From Arthrobacter bussei (GTDB lineage Bacteria > Actinomycetota > Actinomycetes > Actinomycetales > Micrococcaceae): a stretch of DNA of 64,000 bases. The notes under the pieces are model-generated. The model worked only from the letters and a program-made list of their open reading frames with translations, was not told the DNA's origin and searched no databases. The translations under genes were made by a program, and so were the position numbers. Shown piece after piece: positions 56,801 to 64,000 of this stretch. The stretch covers positions 248,001 to 312,000 of the forward strand of contig NZ_VJXX01000002.1 in assembly GCF_009377195.2 (NCBI RefSeq), given 5' to 3'. Positions within the stretch are counted from its first letter, which is position 1. The number at the start of each line of letters is the position of its first letter.

Positions 56801-58436
56801 CCAGCGGCGGATTGGTGACCTGCGCGAAGGACTGCACGAAGTAGTCGAAGAGCAGGCGCGGACGCTTGGACAGGACGGCGATCGGCGTGTCCGAGCCCAT
56901 GGCGCCGAGCGGCTCCGCACCGTTCTTCGCCATCGGGCCGAGGAGGATGCGCAGCTCCTCCTGCGTGTAGCCGAAGGTGCGCTGGCGGCGGTTGATGGAG
57001 GCCTTGGTGTGCACCACGTGCTCGCGCTCGGGCAGGTCCTCGAGCTGGATCAGGTTCTCCCGGACCCACTCCCCCCACGGGTTCGCCGCGGCGACCTCGG
57101 CCTTGATCTCCTGGTCCTCGATCAGCCGGCCCGCCTCGGTGTCGACGAGGAACATCTTGCCGGGTGAGACACGGCCCTTGCGGACCACGCGGGACGGCTC
57201 GACGTCGAGCACGCCCACCTCGGAGGCGAGGATGACGAGGCCGTCCTCGGTGACCCAGTACCGGGCGGGGCGGAGGCCGTTGCGGTCCAGCACGGCGCCG
57301 ACGAGCCGACCGTCCGTGAAGGACACGGCGGCGGGTCCGTCCCACGGCTCCATGAGCATGGAGTGGTACTGGTAGAACGCGCGGCGGGCGGGATCCATGG
57401 TGGCGTGGTTCTCCCACGCCTCCGGGATCATCATCATGATCGAGTGCGTGATGGGCCGGCCGGAGAGCGTGAGGAGCTCGGCCACCTCGTCGAAGGACGC
57501 GGAGTCCGACGCGCCGGGCGTGCAGATGGGGTACAGCTCCTCGGGCGAGTCCCCGAGCAGCGGGTTGGACAGCTGCGACTGGCGGGCCCGCATCCAGTTC
57601 CGGTTGCCCTTGACGGTGTTGATCTCGCCGTTGTGGGCGATGGTCCGGAAGGGCTGCGCGAGCGGCCACGACGGGAAGGTGTTGGTGGAGAAGCGCGAGT
57701 GGACGATCCCGAGGCGCGTCTTGAACCGCTCGTCCGACAGGTCCGGGTAGAACGGTTCCAGCTGCGCCGTGGTCAGCATGCCCTTGTAGACGATGGTCTT
57801 CGAGGACAGCGACGGGAAGTACACGCCGTACTTGTTCTGCGCCCGCTTCCGCAGGCGGAACGCGCGTCCGTCGAGATCCGACGCGTCTCCGTCGGCGGGA
57901 GCCAGGAACAGCTGGACGAAGTGCGGCATGCAGGCGCGCGCCATGGCTCCGACGAGCTCGGCGACGACGGGCACCACGCGCCAGCCGAGGACCTCCAGGC
58001 CTTCGGACTCGGCGATGGACTCCAGTCCGGCGCGGGCGGTCTCCTCCTCCTTCGCCTCGGCGGGCAGGAACGCGGTCCCGACCACGTAGCCGCCGGCGGG
58101 CGGCAGGTCGAAGCCCGCGACGGCGCGGAAGAACTCGTCGGGGATCTGGGTGAGGAGGCCCGCACCGTCTCCGGTGCCCTCGTCCGCCCCGACCGCGCCG
58201 CGGTGCTCGAGGTTGCGGAGCGCCGTCAGGGCGGCATCGACGATGTCGTGGCCGGGTTCACCGCGCAGGGTGGCGATGACGGCGAGGCCGCACGCGTCCT
58301 TCTCGTTCTGCGGGTCGTACAGACCCGTGGCCTCGGGCAGCGAGGCGAACCGCGTGAAGGGGGACTCGGCGGCGTCCGTCGAGGACGTGGCCGTGCCCGG
58401 GTCCGCCTGCAGAGGGTGTGGCGTCAAAGCAGTCAT
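53817..58436 (-). CDS. gltB: Glutamate synthase large (alpha) subunit
   Basis: Makes two glutamates from glutamine and 2-oxoglutarate. 1539 aa: short propeptide, then the catalytic Cys49 ([13 protein letters not shown]) of the type II glutaminase domain; the FMN-binding synthase domain; the 3Fe-4S cysteines in [19 protein letters not shown]; and the C-terminal beta-helix GXGXG-type domain ([26 protein letters not shown]). ATG 58436 has AAGGA 8 nt upstream. The 329-nt gap to lgt holds a TGTGG/CCACA repeat cluster that may be its operator. Confidence 0.97.
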   Translation of the reverse strand: MTALTPHPLQADPGTATSSTDAAESPFTRFASLPEATGLYDPQNEKDACGLAVIATLRGEPGHDIVDAALTALRNLEHRGAVGADEGTGDGAGLLTQIPDEFFRAVAGFDLPPAGGYVVGTAFLPAEAKEEETARAGLESIAESEGLEVLGWRVVPVVAELVGAMARACMPHFVQLFLAPADGDASDLDGRAFRLRKRAQNKYGVYFPSLSSKTIVYKGMLTTAQLEPFYPDLSDERFKTRLGIVHSRFSTNTFPSWPLAQPFRTIAHNGEINTVKGNRNWMRARQSQLSNPLLGDSPEELYPICTPGASDSASFDEVAELLTLSGRPITHSIMMMIPEAWENHATMDPARRAFYQYHSMLMEPWDGPAAVSFTDGRLVGAVLDRNGLRPARYWVTEDGLVILASEVGVLDVEPSRVVRKGRVSPGKMFLVDTEAGRLIEDQEIKAEVAAANPWGEWVRENLIQLEDLPEREHVVHTKASINRRQRTFGYTQEELRILLGPMAKNGAEPLGAMGSDTPIAVLSKRPRLLFDYFVQSFAQVTNPPLDSIREELVTSMGVTIGPDGNLLSTGQVRSKQIALKFPVITNDELAKIANLETDDGDRLTVRVRGLYRHDGGEAALRARLAEICEQVSSALNRGVEYVVLSDRDSNGQWAPIPSLLLTSAVHHHLLKSANRTKTSLVVEAGDVREVHHVAVLIGYGASAVNPYLAMESCEELVRNGDITGVSAEAAVAHLIKGLGKGVLKIMSKMGISTVSSYCGAQTFEALGLSQELVDEYFHGTQTQLGGVGLDVIAAETAARHDTAYPQDGIEDPHRGLDNGGEYQWRREGPPHLFNPETVFRLQHATRERRYDIFKAYTQGVDDQSRELMTLRGLLRLRDDARPPIPLDEVEPVSEIVKRFSTGAMSYGSISQEAHETLAIAMNRLGGKSNTGEGGEDVERLLDPERRSAIKQVASGRFGVTSLYLTNADDIQIKMAQGAKPGEGGQLMSQKVYPWIARTRHSTPGVALISPPPHHDIYSIEDLAQLIYDLKRSNPSARVHVKLVSEVGIGTVAAGVTKAKADVVLVSGHDGGTGASPLNSLKHAGIPWELGLAETQQTLMLNGLRDRVVVQVDGQLKTGRDVVIAALLGGEEFGFATAPLVVSGCIMMRVCHLDTCPVGVATQNPELRSRFTGKPEFVVNFFEFIAEEVREILAELGFRTLEEAIGHSELLDARTAIEHWKADGLDLDPILRGNEFDSGEPMRNMLKQNHDLDQHFDNKLIEMSADALQHRSPVRISLDVVNTDRSVGTMLGHEVTRIFGLDVLATDTIDVTLTGQAGQSLGAFLPAGITLRLLGDSNDYVGKGLSGGRIIVRPDRANVFRADHNVIAGNVIGYGATSGEMFLRGQVGERFLVRNSGATAVAEGIGDHGCEYMTGGQALILGRTGRNFGAGMSGGTAFVLDLDRARVNKQSLENGELLLVDLDAEDIEIVRRLLIQHVEETESTLAESLLGSFEDTIARLTKVLPRDYAAVLDARATAVDQGLDPDGEEAWTKILEVTGG

Positions 58437-58649
58437 AGAAAGGATCCTTCCCCCATGATGGAGCGTCGGGAGGGGACAGCCTTGGCCCCGCGGGCACCGA
58501 TCCGAGGGGAACGGGCACCGTCTGTCGATCTCGCGTGCACCGCCCGGCCCGGCGCCGCCCGGCGCTGTTGGCGGGCGATCACTGTGGTCATCCTGCGCTG
58601 GTCAGGGCGGTACCGGTGCAGGCTCGGAAGGTGATCCGGCCGTCGCACC

Positions 58650-58669
58650 TGTGGTCCACAACTGTGTGG
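58650..58669. promoter_or_regulatory. TGTGG-T-CCACA-ACTG-TGTGG inverted-repeat cluster upstream of gltB
   Basis: Two adjoining dyads share the central CCACA arm (58656-58660). It lies about 215 nt upstream of gltB in a 329-nt gap that otherwise shows no gene. A dimeric nitrogen- or glutamate-responsive regulator could bind here (inference); it does not match the GlnR or AmtR consensus. Confidence 0.4.
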
Positions 58670-58765
58670 TGTTGCGTCCTTGAGGGGCGGTGGCCCGGGG
58701 ACTGCTGTCGGGGACCCAGTCCCGCGGCTCCGCTCTCGCGGGGTCCTCGGAGCGTGGATCGATCC

Positions 58766-59884
58766 TCAGGAGCCGTTTGTTTCGGACAGATTACCACGCT
58801 CGTTCCGCGCGTCCGACGCTCCATCCGGGGCGTGGCCACCTGTGGCTGAAGCGTTACTCGCGGACCGTCCGGCGTCGGCACGATCGGTGGCACCTGCGGC
58901 ACCTGCGGCACCCGTGGCACCCGCGGCACCGGTGCCCTCGGTGGTGGGCGTGGTGTCGTTCGCGCTCGTGGCGCTCGTGGCGCTCGTGGCGTCCGCCCCG
59001 ACGGCGTCCTTCGGTTCCCGACCCGACAGGTATACCGACGGCGCCTCGGCCGGCCGGCGCTTCACCGCGAGATACACGAGGACGGCCAGCGCGACGACGA
59101 ACACCGCGATGCTGGTCCAGACGTTCAGGCGCTGCGTGACCCCGAAGAGCGTCACCATCTCGGCGTCGTCGATGCGCAGGGCCTCGATCCAGACGCGTCC
59201 GAGCGTGTAATAGGCGGCGTAGAGCCAGAACATGCGTCCGCCGCGGAGGTTCAGCTTCCGCGCGAGCAGCAGGAGGATCACGACTCCGGCGAGGTTCCAC
59301 AGGAGCTCGTAGAGGAAGGTCGGGTGGAACAGCGTCCCGGGCTCCTGGTCGAGCGGGAAATTGGCGTTGTCGGCATCGATCTCGAGGCCCCACGGCAGCG
59401 TGGTGGGCGCGCCGAAGAGCTCCTGGTTGAACCAGTTGCCGAGACGCCCCACGGCTTGCGCGAGGAGGACGCCCGGTGCCGCCGCATCGGCGAAGGCGGA
59501 GAGCCGGACCCCGGCCCGCCGCGCCCCGATCCAGGCCCCGACGGCACCGAGGGCGATCGCGCCCCAGATCCCGAGGCCGCCCAGCCAGATCTGCGGGATC
59601 CGGGCGAGATCCCCCTCGGGCCCGAAGTACGCATCCGGCGACGACACCACGTGGTACAGCCGTCCCCCGATGATGCCGAAGGGGATGGCCCAGATGGCGA
59701 TGTCCCACACAGCGTCGGCGTGCCCACCGAAGGCGACGAAGCGCTTCTGCGTGAGGATGAGCGCGAGGATGATGCCCGCGAGGATGCAGAGCGCGTAGGC
59801 GTGGATGGTGACCGGCCCGAGGGCGAAGCTCGCCCACTCCGACGGCGGGCTCGGGATGGACGCCGCGACGGCGATCCCGGTCAT
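58766..59884 (-). CDS. lgt: Prolipoprotein diacylglyceryl transferase
   Basis: Transfers diacylglyceryl from phosphatidylglycerol to the lipobox Cys of prolipoproteins, the first step of lipoprotein maturation. 372 aa with about seven membrane helices, the AQAVGRLGNWFNQELFG signature and the H-x-Y segment (VTIHAYALCILAG). From about residue 290 the cytoplasmic tail (~80 aa) is low-complexity, with TSA and TGA/AGA tripeptide arrays. ATG overlaps the trpA stop (ATGA). It follows the trp genes, a common actinobacterial order. Confidence 0.95.
   Translation of the reverse strand: MTGIAVAASIPSPPSEWASFALGPVTIHAYALCILAGIILALILTQKRFVAFGGHADAVWDIAIWAIPFGIIGGRLYHVVSSPDAYFGPEGDLARIPQIWLGGLGIWGAIALGAVGAWIGARRAGVRLSAFADAAAPGVLLAQAVGRLGNWFNQELFGAPTTLPWGLEIDADNANFPLDQEPGTLFHPTFLYELLWNLAGVVILLLLARKLNLRGGRMFWLYAAYYTLGRVWIEALRIDDAEMVTLFGVTQRLNVWTSIAVFVVALAVLVYLAVKRRPAEAPSVYLSGREPKDAVGADATSATSATSANDTTPTTEGTGAAGATGAAGAAGATDRADAGRSASNASATGGHAPDGASDARNERGNLSETNGS
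58889..58933. repeat. 9-bp tandem repeat in the lgt tail (five units)
   Basis: Five units of the type GGCACCTGC/GGCACCCGT encode (Thr/Ala)-Gly-Ala tripeptides in Lgt; the unit is in frame, so copy-number changes keep the reading frame. Confidence 0.8.
58962..58988. repeat. 9-bp tandem repeat in the lgt tail (three perfect units)
   Basis: Three exact copies of GCGCTCGTG encode Thr-Ser-Ala three times in Lgt. Confidence 0.85.
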
Positions 59885-60732
59885 GCCGACCCTCCGGCGG
59901 ACACCTTGGCGGCACCCGTGCTGAGCTCGCGCGTGAGGTCCGCGACGGCCTGCACGCCACCGTCCCTGAGGGCAGCCACCAGGGCCGTGCCGACGATCAC
60001 GCCGTCGGCGTAGGCGCCGATCTCACGGACCTGGGCGGAGGACGAGACGCCGAGTCCGACGCAGACGCGCTCGGCGCCGGCGTCGTGCGCGGCGTCGACG
60101 ACGGCCTGGGCCGCCGCGCCGACGGAGGTCCTGGCACCGGTCACGCCCATGACGGACACCGCGTAGACGAAGCCGCGGCTGGCATCGACGGTGTTCTGCA
60201 TGCGCTGCGGGGAGGTGGAGGGCGCGACGAGGAACACCCGGTCGAGGCCGAGCTCCTCGGAGACCTGCAGCCATTCCGCCGCCTCGTCGGGGATGAGGTC
60301 GGGGGTGATGAGCCCGGCTCCCCCGGCGGCGGCGAGGCGCTCCGCGAAGTCGCGGACACCCATCCGCATCACGGGGTTCCAGTACGTCATCACGAGCACC
60401 GCGGCATCCGTCTTCCGGGTGATGCCTTCCACGACGTCGAAGATCTGCGGCACGGTGAAGCCGTTCGCGAGGGCCTCGACCGTCGCCTCCTGGATCACGA
60501 CCCCGTCCATGACGGGGTCGGAGTACGGGATGCCGATCTCGATGAGGTCCACGCCGTTCTCCGCCATGGCGATCCCGGCCTCGATGGTGGTCCTGACATC
60601 GGGGAACCCCGCGGGCAGGTAGCCGATGAGCGCTGCGCGACCCTCGCTGCGGGCCTTCTCGATGGCGGCAGCCGCCTTCGAGGCGGGTGCGCCGGACTCC
60701 GGCTGCTGCCGGTCAGGGAGGTGTGTCGTCAC
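59881..60732 (-). CDS. trpA: Tryptophan synthase alpha subunit
   Basis: Splits indole-3-glycerol phosphate to indole and glyceraldehyde-3-phosphate. 283 aa TIM barrel with catalytic Glu and Asp in [34 protein letters not shown], and [12 protein letters not shown]. The GTG start overlaps the trpB stop (GTGA). Confidence 0.96.
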   Translation of the reverse strand: MTTHLPDRQQPESGAPASKAAAAIEKARSEGRAALIGYLPAGFPDVRTTIEAGIAMAENGVDLIEIGIPYSDPVMDGVVIQEATVEALANGFTVPQIFDVVEGITRKTDAAVLVMTYWNPVMRMGVRDFAERLAAAGGAGLITPDLIPDEAAEWLQVSEELGLDRVFLVAPSTSPQRMQNTVDASRGFVYAVSVMGVTGARTSVGAAAQAVVDAAHDAGAERVCVGLGVSSSAQVREIGAYADGVIVGTALVAALRDGGVQAVADLTRELSTGAAKVSAGGSA

Positions 60733-62093
60733 AGCTGCTCACCTTCCTCCGCGATCTCCTGCTCCACGCTGTCGTCCGGCAGCAGGTCGAAGTAGCCCGC
60801 GGCGGTCGCCACGTCCTTGTCCCCACGGCCCGAGAGGTTCACGACGATGATCCTGTCCGAGGGCTGCTCTCCGGGAGCGAGGTCGGCGGCGAGGCGCCGG
60901 CCGAGCTTCATGGTCCCGGCGAGTGCATGTGCGGTCTCGATGGCGGGGATGATGCCCTCCGTCTGGCTCAGGAGCTTGAAGGCCTCCATGGCCTCGGCGT
61001 CGGTGATGGGCTCGTAGTGCGCGCGTCCGATGTCCGCGAGGTAGGCGTGCTCGGGCCCGACCCCGGGGTAGTCCAGGCCCGCCGAGATGGAGTGCGACTC
61101 CATGGTCTGGCCGTCCTCGTCCTGCATCAGGTAGGACCGGGCGCCGTGCAGCACACCCGGTCGGCCGAGCGTGATCGTCGCGGCGTGGCGGCCGGTCTCC
61201 ACGCCGTCGCCCCCGGCCTCGAAGCCGTACAGCGCGACCTCGCGGTCGTCGAGGAAGCCGTGGAACATGCCGATCGCGTTGGACCCGCCGCCCACGCAGG
61301 CCGTCACGGCGTCGGGCAGGCGTCCGGTCTGCTCGAGGATCTGCTCGCGCGCCTCGTCGCCGATGACCTCGTGGAAGTAGCGGACCATCGACGGGAAGGG
61401 GTGAGCTCCCGCGGCGGTGCCGAGGAGGTAGTGCGTGGTCTCGACATTGGCGACCCAGTCCCGCAGGGCGTCGTTGATGGCGTCCTTGAGGGTCTGCGAC
61501 CCGTTCGTCACGGGGACCACCGTCGCGCCGAGCAGCTGCATGCGGGCGACGTTCAGCGCCTGCCGGCGCGTGTCCTCCGCGCCCATGTACACGACGCACT
61601 CGAGGCCGAGGAGGGCTGCCGCGGTCGCGCTGGCGACGCCGTGCTGGCCGGCGCCGGTCTCCGCGATGACGCGGGTCTTACCCATGCGCTTGGCGATCAG
61701 CGCCTGGCCGAGCACGTTGTTGATCTTGTGGGACCCGGTGTGGTTGAGGTCCTCCCGCTTGAGGAAGACCCTGACGCCCCCGCAGTGCTCGGCGAAGCGC
61801 GCGGCCTCGGTGAGCAGCGAGGGACGGCCGGCGTAGTTCTTGTTGAGCTCCGCGACCTGGGCCGTGAACTCGGGATCCGCCTTGGCCTTGTCGAAGGTGT
61901 CCTGCAGCTCGTCGAGCGCAGCGATGAGCGATTCGGGCATCCAGCGGCCGCCGTAGGCACCGAAGTAGGGACCGGGGGCGTGGCGGAGGCTCTGGTCGTG
62001 GCTGAGGAAGGCCTCGGCCGTCCCGGCGTCGATGGCGTCCGCTGCTCCGGCGTCCGTGCCGGTCAGGCCCGTGTCCTGGTGCATATCAGTCAT
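60729..62093 (-). CDS. trpB: Tryptophan synthase beta subunit
   Basis: Joins indole and serine to tryptophan with pyridoxal phosphate. 454 aa; PLP Lys123 lies in [15 protein letters not shown], followed by [11 protein letters not shown] and the phosphate-binding [12 protein letters not shown]. The N-terminal ~40 residues are longer than in E. coli. ATG 62093. The 203-nt gap between trpC and trpB (62094-62296) is GC-rich, with no gene and no Trp-rich leader peptide. Confidence 0.96.
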   Translation of the reverse strand: MTDMHQDTGLTGTDAGAADAIDAGTAEAFLSHDQSLRHAPGPYFGAYGGRWMPESLIAALDELQDTFDKAKADPEFTAQVAELNKNYAGRPSLLTEAARFAEHCGGVRVFLKREDLNHTGSHKINNVLGQALIAKRMGKTRVIAETGAGQHGVASATAAALLGLECVVYMGAEDTRRQALNVARMQLLGATVVPVTNGSQTLKDAINDALRDWVANVETTHYLLGTAAGAHPFPSMVRYFHEVIGDEAREQILEQTGRLPDAVTACVGGGSNAIGMFHGFLDDREVALYGFEAGGDGVETGRHAATITLGRPGVLHGARSYLMQDEDGQTMESHSISAGLDYPGVGPEHAYLADIGRAHYEPITDAEAMEAFKLLSQTEGIIPAIETAHALAGTMKLGRRLAADLAPGEQPSDRIIVVNLSGRGDKDVATAAGYFDLLPDDSVEQEIAEEGEQL

Positions 62094-62296
62094 GACTTCA
62101 GCAATCCTGTCCTGTTGGTCCTCGCCCGGACGGGGATGCGTCGCGGGCGCCGACGGGTCCGGTGATCCGTCCCGCGTGCTGCTCGGTGGTGCTGGTGCCG
62201 ACCGGTGGCCGGTGCTTGGCGGGCGCGTGCCCGGTACGGGTGGTCCGGCTGGACCGCTCCCCGGTGGGAGCTGACGCCGCCGGTCCGTCCACGCGT

Positions 62297-63124
62297 TCAG
62301 GCGCGTGCGGCCATGCCCGACTCCCGCCAGGCGGTCCGACCCGTCCGTCGGAACTCCTCGATCGTCGCGGCTGGATCGTCGTGCCGGACGAGTGCCTCGC
62401 CGACGAGGACCGCGTGCGCGCCCTGGCCCGCGTACTCCTCGACGTCCGCCGCATCACGGACGCCCGACTCGGCGATGACGACGGTCCCCGCCGGGATGAG
62501 GTGGGCCAGTCCGGCGAAGACGCCGCGGTCGATCTCGAGCGTCTTCAGGTTGCGGACGTTGACACCGATGATCGGCGCCCCCGCCGCGACGGCACGCCGT
62601 ACCTCGTCCTCGGTGTGGGTCTCGACGATGGCGTTCATGCCGAGTTCGTGGGTGAGGGCGAGGAAACCTGCGAGCTCGGCGTCGGTGAGTGCCGCGACGA
62701 TCAGGAGCACGACGTCGGCGCCGTGGGCCCGCGCCTCCCAGATCTGGTAGGCGTCCACCGTGAAGTCCTTCCGGAGCACGGGCAGCTGCACCGTCGCTCG
62801 GACGGCGTCGAGGTCGGCCAGCGAACCCCTGAAGCGCCGCTCCTCCGTGAGCACGGAGATGACGGCGGCTCCGCCGCGCTCGTAGGACGCGGCGAGGGAC
62901 GCCGGATCGGCGATGTCCGCGAGGGCGCCCTTGGAGGGGCTGCTCCGCTTCACCTCGGCGACGACCGCCAGGTCTCCTCCCGCACCCGAGCCGAGCGCCG
63001 CGAAGGCGTCGATGGGCGAGGGAGCAGACGTCGCCGCCCTCCGGACGTCCTCGAGGGGAACGGCACGCCGACGCTCCGCGAGGTCCTCGCGGACGCCCTC
63101 GATGATGTCGTCGAGGACCGTCAT
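62297..63124 (-). CDS. trpC: Indole-3-glycerol phosphate synthase
   Basis: Closes the indole ring from carboxyphenylaminodeoxyribulose phosphate. 275 aa with [50 protein letters not shown] and [14 protein letters not shown] 63124 directly abuts the stop of the upstream small membrane protein (0-nt gap). Confidence 0.95.
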   Translation of the reverse strand: MTVLDDIIEGVREDLAERRRAVPLEDVRRAATSAPSPIDAFAALGSGAGGDLAVVAEVKRSSPSKGALADIADPASLAASYERGGAAVISVLTEERRFRGSLADLDAVRATVQLPVLRKDFTVDAYQIWEARAHGADVVLLIVAALTDAELAGFLALTHELGMNAIVETHTEDEVRRAVAAGAPIIGVNVRNLKTLEIDRGVFAGLAHLIPAGTVVIAESGVRDAADVEEYAGQGAHAVLVGEALVRHDDPAATIEEFRRTGRTAWRESGMAARA

Positions 63125-63430
63125 CTAGTGGCCGTTGTTCTTGAGCTTGGAGCCGCCGACGCCGTAGCCGATCTTCCGGAGGACGAATCCGACGAGGAGG
63201 CCGACGAACATCACCGCGATCCCGATCCAGAAGAGGAGGGTGCCGAAGTCGTGGTTGCCCTCGGTGCTCGCCAGGATGTAGGCGAAGGAGGCCACAGCGG
63301 CACCGGCCAGCATGATGAGCACGCAGGTCCATGCCGCGGGGCTGTTGCCGTGACCGATCGTCTCGTCACCCATCCGGGCGTGGTTCGCGGGGGTGTTGCG
63401 GGTTGCGGAGGCGCGGGTCTCGGATGCCAT
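63125..63430 (-). CDS. Small two-helix membrane protein of the trp cluster (DUF6704-like)
   Basis: 101 aa. Conserved HGNSPAAWTCVLIMLAG segment, two membrane helices (about residues 33-53 and 63-85) and a basic C-terminus. Such HGxSPAAW proteins lie before trpC in many actinobacteria; function unknown. AAGGAG is 6 nt upstream of ATG 63430. Confidence 0.85.
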   Translation of the reverse strand: MASETRASATRNTPANHARMGDETIGHGNSPAAWTCVLIMLAGAAVASFAYILASTEGNHDFGTLLFWIGIAVMFVGLLVGFVLRKIGYGVGGSKLKNNGH

Positions 63431-63517
63431 GGTGAATCTCCTTCGAACGGGTCAGGTTCCATTCTGCCATTGATGGGGCGGTCGGGAGGAACCGGCGGGG
63501 AGGTACACGACCGGCTG

Positions 63518-64000
63518 TCAGCCGGTCGGGTCGTTGCCCCGTGAGAGCTGGTCCCAGCTGTCGATCTCGTCCGCGTGGGCACTGGACCGGCCGCGCGAGG
63601 GACGCGCCGCGGGCGAGGGTGCCCCGCCGGTCACGTCCCCACCCGGAGGCAGTGCGTCGGGGGTTCCGTCGGGCGCCGCCACGGACCGCGCTGCCGTGGC
63701 GGATGACGCGCCCCCCTGGACCGGTCGTCCGTCAGCGGGACCTTCTCCGCCGCCGGCGTCGTCACCGGAGGCGGGGACCACCCCGGGGGCGACGTCTCCC
63801 GTGGAGGGCGCGGGTGCTCCGGGCTGCAGGTCGCCGGCAGCGGGCGTGACCGCCCGGGAGGCTCCGGCGTCGTACCGTCGGTTGACCCCCCAGGTGCGGC
63901 CCGCGACGACCACCCAGGCGGCCGCGAGCACCAGGAGGACGCCGGCGGCGACGGCGAGCCACGGGAAGACGCCGGCCGTCGCCTCGGCGCCGGCCAGGCC
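63518..64000 (-). CDS. Trp-biosynthesis-associated membrane protein (5' part outside window)
   Basis: 160 codons up to the window edge. A membrane helix (FPWLAVAAGVLLVLAAAWVVV) is followed by a basic GRTWGVNRRYD segment and a long Ala/Pro/Gly/Asp-rich tail ending SWDQLSRGNDPTG. This is the C-terminal part of the Trp_oprn_chp (TIGR02234) family, normally between trpE and trpC; the recognition rests on position and the last helix, since most of the protein is missing. Confidence 0.78.
   Translation of the reverse strand, partial: GLAGAEATAGVFPWLAVAAGVLLVLAAAWVVVAGRTWGVNRRYDAGASRAVTPAAGDLQPGAPAPSTGDVAPGVVPASGDDAGGGEGPADGRPVQGGASSATAARSVAAPDGTPDALPPGGDVTGGAPSPAARPSRGRSSAHADEIDSWDQLSRGNDPTG

Noticed and set aside
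51056-57167. Very long open frames (961 and 1282 codons) on the plus strand opposite pyk, gltD and gltB
   Set aside because: They are antisense shadows of high-GC genes; the products are rich in Arg, Ala, Gly and Asp/His with no family motifs, while the minus-strand products match full enzymes.
62098-62457. A 119-codon minus-strand frame spanning the trpC-trpB gap
   Set aside because: Most of it overlaps trpC in another frame and the part in the gap is low-complexity Pro/Arg/Ser; no Trp codons, so not a leader peptide.

Overview
The window is a high-GC actinobacterial chromosome segment that looks like Arthrobacter or a close Micrococcaceae relative. The evidence is the frequent GTG starts, the presence of opcA, whiA and ANTAR regulators, CoaE with a GrpB-like extension, and many TANNNT promoters placed 6-9 nt before start codons (leaderless transcripts). 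Almost all of it is conserved core genome. I found no phage, insertion sequence, CRISPR array, toxin-antitoxin or recognisable defence system.

Layout. 1-6040 (+): pentose-phosphate/glycolysis operon tal (5' end cut by the window)-pgi-zwf-opcA-pgl, closed by a strong bidirectional terminator. 6114-17186 (-): read in transcription order this is HAD phosphatase-plsC, uvrC-rapZ-yvcK-whiA, sodA, gap-pgk-tpiA-secG. 17264-20639 (-): GntR regulator and uvrA, the latter with a LexA-type box and a leaderless promoter. 20787-25946 (+): metallo-hydrolase, DUF3516 helicase, GNAT acetyltransferase and an S33 hydrolase. 26164-30771 (-): coaE, uvrB, and terC behind a likely yybP-ykoY (Mn2+) riboswitch. 30913-35681: recQ, a small conserved protein on the opposite strand, a GAF-ANTAR regulator with a short partner, and an RlmG/RsmC-like methyltransferase. 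35787-41713 (-): polA, an Eis-type acetyltransferase and rpsA. 41733-47177 (+): thioesterase, an aminoacyl-phosphatidylglycerol synthase-like membrane protein with its own esterase, a tiny acidic lipoprotein and a membrane-associated protein. 47213-49980 (-): lone receiver protein, lipoprotein, stand-alone LigD-type polymerase and tRNA-Leu(CAA). 50127-50729 (+): pdtaR. 50828-64000 (-): a Trp-operon membrane protein (cut by the window end), a DUF6704-like protein, trpC-trpB-trpA-lgt, then gltB-gltD and pyk.

How it works together. Much of the window is central carbon flow (oxidative pentose phosphate pathway, lower glycolysis to pyruvate), glutamate and tryptophan synthesis, and DNA repair (uvrA, uvrB, uvrC, polA, recQ, LigD-type polymerase). 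The most interesting signals are regulatory: at least thirteen promoters that fit leaderless transcription, including two that overlap back to back between polA and a thioesterase; the terC riboswitch; the uvrA SOS box; nested repeats before the GAF-ANTAR gene and before gltB. The best protein-level curiosities are a decayed GrpB-like tail on CoaE, the rhomboid-like/DUF2156 protein with its esterase partner, and tripeptide arrays in the Lgt tail.
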